Positions 1 to 4,296 of a stretch of 7,772 nt of DNA are shown here, piece by piece. The notes under the pieces are model-generated. The model was not told the DNA's origin. It saw only the letters and a list, made by a program, of their open reading frames with translations, and ran no database searches. The position numbers and the translations under genes were made by a program. Source of the stretch: Cyanobacteria bacterium UBA8803 (lineage in GTDB: Bacteria; Cyanobacteriota; Cyanobacteriia; Cyanobacteriales; Coleofasciculaceae); contig DNXU01000550.1 of assembly GCA_003505715.1 (NCBI GenBank), forward strand, positions 3,763 through 11,534, in the 5' to 3' direction. Every line of letters begins with the position of its first letter. Position 1 is the stretch's first letter.

Positions 1-1552
1 TGGTGAACTACAGTGCATCGGCGCAACCACCCTGGATGAGTACCGCAAGCATATCGAACGGGATGCTGCCCTAGAACGCCGTTTCCAACCCGTGATGGTA
101 GGTGAACCCACGGTAGAAGAGACGATTGAAATTCTTTACGGGTTGCGCGAGCGCTACGAGCAGCATCACAAGCTCAAAATCTTGGATACCGCCCTGGAAG
201 CAGCAGCCAAGCTCTCCGATCGCTATATCTCTGATCGCTATCTGCCCGATAAAGCGATTGACTTGATCGATGAAGCTGGAAGTCGCGTCCGCCTAATTAA
301 CTCCCAACTGCCCCCAGCAGCGAAAGAGTTGGATAAAGAACTGCGGCAAGTCCTGAAAGAAAAGGATGATGCCGTTAGAGCGCAGGACTTCGATCGGGCA
401 GGAGAATTGCGCGATCGCGAAATGGAAATCAAAGCAGAAATCCGGGCGATCGCTCAAAGTAAAAAGTCGGAATCCGGCACCGACGATTCACCTCATGTCG
501 ATGAGGAAGACATTGCCCAAATCGTTGCCTCTTGGACGGGCGTCCCGGTGAACAAGCTCACCGAATCCGAATCTGAGAAGCTGCTGCACATGGAAGATAC
601 CCTGCACCAGCGGCTAATTGGTCAAGAGGATGCTGTCACCGCCGTGTCTCGCGCTATCCGTCGGGCTCGTGTGGGCTTAAAGAATCCCAACCGTCCCATT
701 GCTAGCTTTGTGTTCTCCGGGCCTACTGGTGTTGGTAAAACCGAACTTGCTAAGGCACTGGCATCTTACTTCTTCGGTTCCGAAGAAGCCATGATCCGCC
801 TGGATATGTCGGAATACATGGAGCGCCATACCGTCAGCAAGCTGATCGGTTCGCCGCCGGGATATGTGGGCTATAACGAAGGGGGGCAGCTGACTGAAGC
901 AGTGCGCCGCCGTCCTTACACCGTGGTGCTGTTTGACGAAATCGAAAAGGCTCACCCCGATGTCTTCAACATGCTGCTGCAAATCCTCGAAGATGGGCGT
1001 CTCACTGATGCCAAGGGAAGGACAGTAGACTTCAAGAACACCTTGCTGATCATGACTTCTAACATCGGCTCTAAGGTGATCGAGAAAGGTGGCGGCGGCT
1101 TAGGCTTCGAGTTTAGTGAAAATCAAGCTGAGGCTCAATACAACCGCATTCGGTCTCTGGTGAACGAAGAACTCAAGCAGTACTTCCGTCCAGAGTTCCT
1201 CAACCGTCTAGATGAGATTATCGTCTTCCGCCAGCTGTCCAAGGAAGAAGTCAAGCAAATCGCCGAGATCTTGCTCAAGGAAGTCTTCGGACGCCTCACC
1301 GAACAGGGGATTACTCTCAAAGTCACCGATCGCTTCAAAGAGCGCTTGGTGGAAGAAGGTTACAACCCTGCCTACGGTGCCAGACCGCTCCGTCGAGCTA
1401 TCATGCGGTTGTTAGAGGACGTTCTTGCTGAAGAAATTCTCAGCGGTAGCATCAAGGAAGGAGACACCGCCATTGTTGATGTTGATGAGGAAGGTAAGGT
1501 GAAAGTTTTACCCGGTGAGAAGCGAGAGCTTTTACCTCAAGGAGCTGAGTAA
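1..1552 (+). CDS. clpC: ClpC, Hsp100/AAA+ unfoldase of the Clp protease (5'-partial)
   Basis: This is the C-terminal 516 residues of the ATPase that unfolds substrates and threads them into the ClpP/ClpR chamber in the cytoplasm. The reading frame is open from base 2, so the gene is cut by the window edge and is not broken; the family is usually about 820 residues. In order, the fragment shows the end of AAA+ domain 1 (CIGATT, then ALERRFQ with arginine-finger residues), a UVR/middle domain coiled coil at about residues 109-150 that marks ClpC rather than ClpB, and a complete second AAA+ domain. That domain has Walker A GPTGVGKT (240-247, bases 719-742), Walker B VVLFDE (308-313), the LGF tripeptide expected to dock on ClpP (367-369), the [11 protein letters not shown] stretch, and sensor-2 GARPLRR (459-465). 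It ends GAE-TAA and is followed by a hairpin terminator, so it appears to be transcribed alone. Identification is very secure. Confidence 0.97.
   Translation, partial: GELQCIGATTLDEYRKHIERDAALERRFQPVMVGEPTVEETIEILYGLRERYEQHHKLKILDTALEAAAKLSDRYISDRYLPDKAIDLIDEAGSRVRLINSQLPPAAKELDKELRQVLKEKDDAVRAQDFDRAGELRDREMEIKAEIRAIAQSKKSESGTDDSPHVDEEDIAQIVASWTGVPVNKLTESESEKLLHMEDTLHQRLIGQEDAVTAVSRAIRRARVGLKNPNRPIASFVFSGPTGVGKTELAKALASYFFGSEEAMIRLDMSEYMERHTVSKLIGSPPGYVGYNEGGQLTEAVRRRPYTVVLFDEIEKAHPDVFNMLLQILEDGRLTDAKGRTVDFKNTLLIMTSNIGSKVIEKGGGGLGFEFSENQAEAQYNRIRSLVNEELKQYFRPEFLNRLDEIIVFRQLSKEEVKQIAEILLKEVFGRLTEQGITLKVTDRFKERLVEEGYNPAYGARPLRRAIMRLLEDVLAEEILSGSIKEGDTAIVDVDEEGKVKVLPGEKRELLPQGAE
411..418. repeat. 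HIP1 octamer GCGATCGC
   Basis: A perfect copy of the palindrome over-represented in many cyanobacterial genomes. It sits inside the UVR-domain coding region of clpC, and a second copy follows 27 bp later. Confidence 0.85.
446..453. repeat. HIP1 octamer GCGATCGC
   Basis: A second perfect copy inside clpC, coding for part of the helix that follows the UVR motif. It is useful mainly as a taxonomic marker. Confidence 0.85.
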
Positions 1553-1588
1553 TCACTCTAATTAATTATCTAATCTAAGTTTAAGAAA

Positions 1589-1624
1589 CCCACCCTCAAC
1601 CAAAAGCTGGGGGGGCTTTTTGTG
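1589..1624. terminator. Probable bidirectional intrinsic terminator between clpC and the carbonic anhydrase gene
   Basis: Located 37 bp after the clpC stop. A perfect 6-bp stem, AAAAGC (1602-1607) with GCTTTT (1615-1620), encloses a 7-base loop. A broader alternative pairs CCCACCC (1589-1595) with the run of seven G (1609-1615), with one mismatch. On the + strand the G-run is followed by CTTTTTGTGTTT. On the - strand the wider stem is followed by TTTCTT. It could therefore end clpC transcripts and also stop read-through from the convergent sbtA operon. No folding energy was calculated. Confidence 0.65.
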
Positions 1625-1648
1625 TTTATCGGTTTCACCAAAGTATCA

Positions 1649-1708
1649 GGGCGGGTTTTGATTGAGTCTTATCAGTTTAACCCGAAATGTTAATCCCTAA
1701 ACCCGCCC
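1649..1708. repeat. 10-bp perfect inverted repeat around a 40-base loop
   Basis: GGGCGGGTTT at 1649-1658 is exactly complementary to AAACCCGCCC at 1699-1708. The left arm can instead pair internally, CGGGTT (1652-1657) with AACCCG (1679-1684), so two mutually exclusive stems are possible. Neither strand has a U-tract after the stem, so this is not a textbook terminator. It would lie in the 3' untranslated region of the carbonic anhydrase transcript. Confidence 0.55.
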
Positions 1709-1711
1709 CTA

Positions 1712-1724
1712 TAGCAATGTGCTA
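1712..1724. repeat. Short perfect inverted repeat TAGCA-ATG-TGCTA
   Basis: A 5-bp stem with a 3-base loop, 38 bp beyond the carbonic anhydrase stop. Read on the - strand it directly precedes the GC-rich inverted repeat at 1649-1708. It may be part of the 3' end structure of the operon, or it may be chance. Confidence 0.35.
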
Positions 1725-1762
1725 ATCTACATTTATTTTCAATTTATCTTTGCCCGATCGCC

Positions 1763-2485
1763 CTAAATCAAAGTGACCTCTCCAGTATCCAGATCGTAAC
1801 GGCCTCCCACAATTTTGAGCTTGCCATTAAGCAATTGTTCAGACACGATCGCTGAATTCTGTTTCAATCTCTCAATTTGATACTGAACATTTGCCATTAC
1901 AGCCTCATCAACCAGATCGCCTGATTTACCTTTTATCCCGGAGATAGCAGGTTTGATGGCCTTAACAAAAGAACCAATATGACCTGGGAGACTTTCCCCC
2001 TTGACAGCAGCAGTGACAGCACCACAGCGTTCGTGACCTAAAACCATAATCAAAGGAGTGCCGAGGAGGGCTACAGCATATTCTATGCTGCCCATCACCT
2101 CCGGAATCACGATATTGCCAGCAACACGGATATCAAATAAATCACCAATGCCTAGATCGAATAAAATCTCCGGTGGCACTCGCGAATCAGCACAGGTTAG
2201 CAGCGTCGCGAAGGGATGTTGTGCCTGAGCAACTTCTGCCATTCTGATCCGCGATTCATGGGGATGCTGGCTCTTGTGTCGAACAAACCTTTGATTACCG
2301 TCCATCAGACGCTTCAAGGCATCATCAGGACTCAGAGATGCAACAGGATTAGAGTTTGACACAGCAGCATTCACTCCCTTGGGTTGCAGGCTCCATCCCA
2401 TAACAGCAGCCACTAAACCCATTCCACCCGTTCCTGTCAAGTTAACAAAACTGCGACGGCTCATCAACTTATTATTGTTATTCAT
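1763..2485 (-). CDS. Tat-exported beta-class carbonic anhydrase (EcaB-like)
   Basis: Predicted to catalyse CO2 + H2O <-> HCO3- + H+ with zinc, outside the cytoplasmic membrane. From the chosen ATG (240 aa) the beta-class active site is intact: the CADSR block gives zinc ligand C98 and the D100/R102 dyad, and GHERCGAV supplies H151 and C154. The N-terminus has a twin-arginine motif, SRRSFV (9-14), a Gly/Ala-rich hydrophobic segment, and a signal peptidase-like V-N-A/A site near residue 40. The C-terminus GGRYDLDTGEV is typical of the family. The start is uncertain. An ATG at 2527 gives 254 aa, but its first 14 residues are encoded by a GGGGAAT repeat and come before the Tat motif. An ATG at 2464 would start one residue before SRR. 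ATG 2485 leaves an ordinary Tat n-region and has repeat-derived purines just upstream. It is the last gene of the sbtA operon, with which its function fits. It resembles the extracytoplasmic beta-CA called EcaB in Synechocystis, but orthology is inferred. Confidence 0.9.
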   Translation of the reverse strand: MNNNNKLMSRRSFVNLTGTGGMGLVAAVMGWSLQPKGVNAAVSNSNPVASLSPDDALKRLMDGNQRFVRHKSQHPHESRIRMAEVAQAQHPFATLLTCADSRVPPEILFDLGIGDLFDIRVAGNIVIPEVMGSIEYAVALLGTPLIMVLGHERCGAVTAAVKGESLPGHIGSFVKAIKPAISGIKGKSGDLVDEAVMANVQYQIERLKQNSAIVSEQLLNGKLKIVGGRYDLDTGEVTLI

Positions 2486-2527
2486 TTCCCCTTCCCAATT
2501 CCCCATTCCCAATTCCCCATTCCCCAT
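2484..2527 (-). repeat. GGGGAAT-type short tandem repeat between sbtB and the carbonic anhydrase gene
   Basis: Read on the - strand, GGGGAAT, GGGGAATT and GGGAAT units follow one another for about 40 bp and run directly into the ATG at 2485. Degenerate heptamer arrays of this kind are common between genes in filamentous cyanobacteria. Here the array fills the junction inside an operon. It creates an upstream in-frame ATG (2527) and supplies a purine-rich stretch that could serve as a ribosome binding site. Confidence 0.75.
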
Positions 2528-2530
2528 AAA

Positions 2531-2842
2531 TTACATTGACGCAACACATCTCACGGATCGAATCTCCATAGCATCCGAAATGTAACAAGTGCCGCCAAAC
2601 TTGTTAAGGATGGGTCGAATAATTTCGACAGTGGGTTTAATTTTTTCGGGCGGGCAGAAGGCGATGAGATAAACATTATCCAGCATGGTCATGTCCAAAT
2701 CTTCAGCATTTTCTCTAAATCCCTGTCCGGCCACATTTCGGATCACGATATATCCCGTTACACCTGCTTGTTTTATGCCATCTAAAATTTTGCTAAGTTC
2801 AAAGGAGTTGGCCACGATTTCTATACGTTTGATGGGATGCAT
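2531..2842 (-). CDS. sbtB: PII-like regulator of the SbtA bicarbonate transporter (SbtB/CPII-type)
   Basis: A 103-residue PII-fold protein, expected to form a cytoplasmic trimer that binds adenine nucleotides (and, in the related CPII, bicarbonate) and docks on or gates the transporter. Visible PII features are the first strand KRIEIV (5-10), the GVTGYIVIRNVAGQGFR segment (27-43) leading into an acidic T-loop (about 40-54), the helix PPEKIKPTVEIIRPIL (64-79) and the returning strand GGTCYISDAMEI (83-94). It differs from Synechocystis SbtB in having no CGPEGC-like C-terminal redox tail; it ends RCVASM with a single cysteine there. Its ATG lies 4 bp after the sbtA stop. A GGAG Shine-Dalgarno (2851-2854) sits within the last sbtA codons, 8 bases from the ATG, which indicates translational coupling. 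Assignment rests on the fold motifs and the neighbour; the exact subfamily is less certain. Confidence 0.82.
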   Translation of the reverse strand: MHPIKRIEIVANSFELSKILDGIKQAGVTGYIVIRNVAGQGFRENAEDLDMTMLDNVYLIAFCPPEKIKPTVEIIRPILNKFGGTCYISDAMEIRSVRCVASM

Positions 2843-2846
2843 GTTG

Positions 2847-3818
2847 TTATCTCCAGAGCATATTAATTAAGTACAGATACAAAGGAATCCCCACAATAAT
2901 GTTGAAAGGAAACGTTACAGCTAGGGCGGTAGAAACATACAAGCTGGGATTAGCTTCTGGAACTGTTAACCGCATGGCAGCGGGAACGGCGATATAAGAA
3001 GCGCTGGCACACAGCACCGAAAATAGGAGAGCGTCCCCTTGGGGCATTCCGATCAATTTGGCAATGAACAGCCCAATGCCTGCATTGAGGATTGGGATCA
3101 GTATGGCAAAAGAAATCAGAAAAGCGCCTGTTTTTTGTAAGTCTTTAATCCTTTGAGCCGCGACTAGCCCCATGTCGAGCAGAAAGAAGGTCAGAACTCC
3201 GTAGAACATTCCCTGAGTAAATGGTTCCAAAACCTGCCAACCATGTTCTCCAGTTAGGATGCCAATCAACAGACTACCGACTAGCAGGAAGACAGAGCTA
3301 TTCAAGAACGCTTCTTGCAGCACTTCTGACCAGGAGAAATCCCGCTTGCCCTGGTTGGCAGTGAATAGATTAACAAGAATTAACCCGACAATAATGGCTG
3401 GAGACTCCATCAGCGCCAAGGCAGCCACCATGTAGCCGTCGAAATCAATCCCCAACTCGCTCAAAAACGTACTAGCCGTGATGAACGTTACGGCGCTGAT
3501 GGAGCCATATGTTGCTGCGATCGCGGCAGCATCATAGATATCTAGCTTTAGTCTGAGGATAAAGAAGGTATAGAGGGGGACAATACAAGCCATGAGTACA
3601 GCTGCAAGGAGGGTAAAGACAACTTCCTGAGTCACCCCGCTTTTGATGAGTTCCACTCCTCCCTTAAACCCAATAGAAAATAGCAAATAAAGGGACAAAA
3701 ACTTGGGAAAAGGGGCGGGAATCTCGAGATCCGATTTAACGAAAACTGCCGCCATTCCCAGAAAGAAAAACAGGACTGGTGGATTCAGGATATTAGAAAC
3801 GATCAGGCTTACATCCAT
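2847..3818 (-). CDS. sbtA: SbtA-family Na+-dependent bicarbonate permease
   Basis: A 323-residue inner-membrane protein, highly hydrophobic with roughly ten membrane segments. It belongs to the Sbt_1 family, which imports HCO3- with Na+ to feed the CO2-concentrating mechanism. Family signatures are the N-terminal LNPPVLFFFLGM, IGFKGGVEL (49-57), the first repeat YGSISAVTF (104-112), ALMESPAIIVG (135-145), and the second repeat ASASYIAVPA with PEANPSLYVSTA (271-298). The central hydrophilic loop (about 152-170) is short, and the protein is about 50 residues shorter than Synechocystis SbtA (374 aa, from memory). The start is ATG 3818. A longer reading from a TTG at 3878 would translate the GC-rich hairpin of the upstream spacer and is unlikely. 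No clear Shine-Dalgarno precedes the ATG. It is the first gene of the operon, followed by the PII-like gene and the carbonic anhydrase gene. Family assignment is confident; affinity and Na+ dependence are inferred. Confidence 0.9.
   Translation of the reverse strand: MDVSLIVSNILNPPVLFFFLGMAAVFVKSDLEIPAPFPKFLSLYLLFSIGFKGGVELIKSGVTQEVVFTLLAAVLMACIVPLYTFFILRLKLDIYDAAAIAATYGSISAVTFITASTFLSELGIDFDGYMVAALALMESPAIIVGLILVNLFTANQGKRDFSWSEVLQEAFLNSSVFLLVGSLLIGILTGEHGWQVLEPFTQGMFYGVLTFFLLDMGLVAAQRIKDLQKTGAFLISFAILIPILNAGIGLFIAKLIGMPQGDALLFSVLCASASYIAVPAAMRLTVPEANPSLYVSTALAVTFPFNIIVGIPLYLYLINMLWR
2851..2854 (-). promoter_or_regulatory. Shine-Dalgarno GGAG for sbtB, inside the end of sbtA
   Basis: GGAG on the - strand overlaps the last sbtA sense codons (CTC TGG AGA TAA) and lies 8 bases before the sbtB ATG. 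This fixes the sbtB start and implies coupled translation of the transporter and its regulator. Confidence 0.7.
3517..3524. repeat. HIP1 octamer GCGATCGC
   Basis: A perfect copy inside sbtA, in the codons for the Ala-rich segment just before the YGSISAVTF motif. Confidence 0.85.
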
Positions 3819-3868
3819 ATAAATTGAATCGAATTTGCAAGAAGCAGGATTTACACAAACACCGCCAT

Positions 3869-3892
3869 AGTCCCCCAAATCTGGGGGGAACT
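3869..3892 (-). repeat. GC-rich hairpin in the probable sbtA 5' leader
   Basis: CCCCCA (3872-3877) pairs with TGGGGG (3882-3887) around the tetraloop AATC. AGT and ACT flank the stem and can extend it with a small bulge. It lies 51 bp upstream of the sbtA ATG. G/C-run hairpins like this recur between genes in many cyanobacteria (recollection, not searched). It could be a dispersed repeat or a leader structure. Confidence 0.5.
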
Positions 3893-3916
3893 AAAACTTT
3901 TTTCCCCTCTTCTTAG

Positions 3917-3930
3917 CCTCAAAGTTGAGG
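3917..3930. repeat. Inverted repeat CCTCAA-AG-TTGAGG
   Basis: A perfect 6-bp stem with a 2-base spacer. It is framed by a CCCC run on the left and a GGGGG run on the right, giving a longer imperfect stem of about 3903-3937. No T-run follows on either strand, so it is not an obvious terminator. It sits in the sbtA upstream region. Confidence 0.45.
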
Positions 3931-4065
3931 GATGGGGGCAAAATGCATTAGTCCTGAGAGGCTTTAATCTTGACTACACTGAGCGCTATGGCAATGGCAC
4001 CGGAAACATTGCACATTCATGTAGAACCAATGTATGGCAATTGAGCCACCCACAACTTATATATA

Positions 4066-4089
4066 ATTCTTATAACAATTATAAAGAAT
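4066..4089. promoter_or_regulatory. AT-rich palindrome, candidate operator or promoter element for sbtA
   Basis: The left arm ATTCTTATAA (4066-4075) and right arm TTATAAAGAAT (4079-4089) are complementary apart from one bulged base, with CAA between them. The core reads TTATAA-CAA-TTATAA. It lies about 250 bp upstream of sbtA. On the - strand, TTCTTT and TATATA about 17 bases apart overlap it and could be weak -35/-10 boxes. A LysR-type site is possible but is not shown by the sequence. Confidence 0.35.
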
Positions 4090-4124
4090 ACTTTTATATT
4101 CATACAAGTTAGTAAGAGACTGGG

Positions 4125-4150
4125 CTTGACCTTAATACTTGACATAAATA
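4125..4150 (+). repeat. 13-bp tandem direct repeat CTTGAC(C/A)T(T/A)AATA
   Basis: Two adjacent 13-base units (4125-4137 and 4138-4150) match at 11 of 13 positions, and each carries a TTGAC box. The second box is TTGACA (4139-4144), a consensus -35 on the + strand, with TAGATA 17 bases further on as a weak -10. It is either a tandem binding site for an sbtA regulator or part of a rightward promoter facing the end of the kinase gene. Confidence 0.4.
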
Positions 4151-4296
4151 CTCTATTGTTATAGATACTAAAAGGGAAGGTCTGGAAGTTGAACCAACTA
4201 TCCAACTCAGCGGCTTGGATAATTGATATTAAGGTAGGCACCATGAGCTGCGCTCGCAACGCAGGGATGAAAATGATTCTCTACCTCATCCCCTCC

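Larger units (their letters stand above)
3819..4296. other. 478-bp spacer upstream of sbtA, no convincing gene
   Basis: This separates the kinase stop from the sbtA start, both on the - strand. The part from about 4050 to 4180 is strongly AT-rich. The spacer holds the inverted and tandem repeats listed separately, and the sbtA promoter is expected here. An 80-codon frame (4017-4259, -) starts with TTG and shows no recognisable motif, so it is not called. Binding sites for the carbon regulators NdhR/CcmR or CmpR could not be identified with certainty. Confidence 0.7.

Noticed and set aside
1..91. ClpC read as a truncated gene starting at the ATG at base 92
   Set aside because: The frame is open back to base 2 and encodes conserved ClpC sequence ([20 protein letters not shown]), so the cut is the window edge.
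677..982. A 101-codon - strand frame inside clpC
   Set aside because: A shadow frame over the highly conserved second AAA+ domain, with no independent evidence of coding.
2484..2527. GGGGAAT repeats considered as a CRISPR array
   Set aside because: The units are 6-8 bases and directly adjacent, with no spacers and no cas genes; it is a simple short tandem repeat.
3819..3878. An extension of SbtA by 20 residues from a TTG at 3878
   Set aside because: The extra residues would be encoded partly by the GC-rich hairpin and do not resemble an SbtA N-terminus; the ATG at 3818 begins directly with the conserved first membrane segment region.
4017..4259. An 80-codon reading frame on the - strand in the sbtA upstream spacer
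   Set aside because: It starts with TTG, has no ribosome binding site or recognisable motif, and its composition follows the AT-rich spacer.
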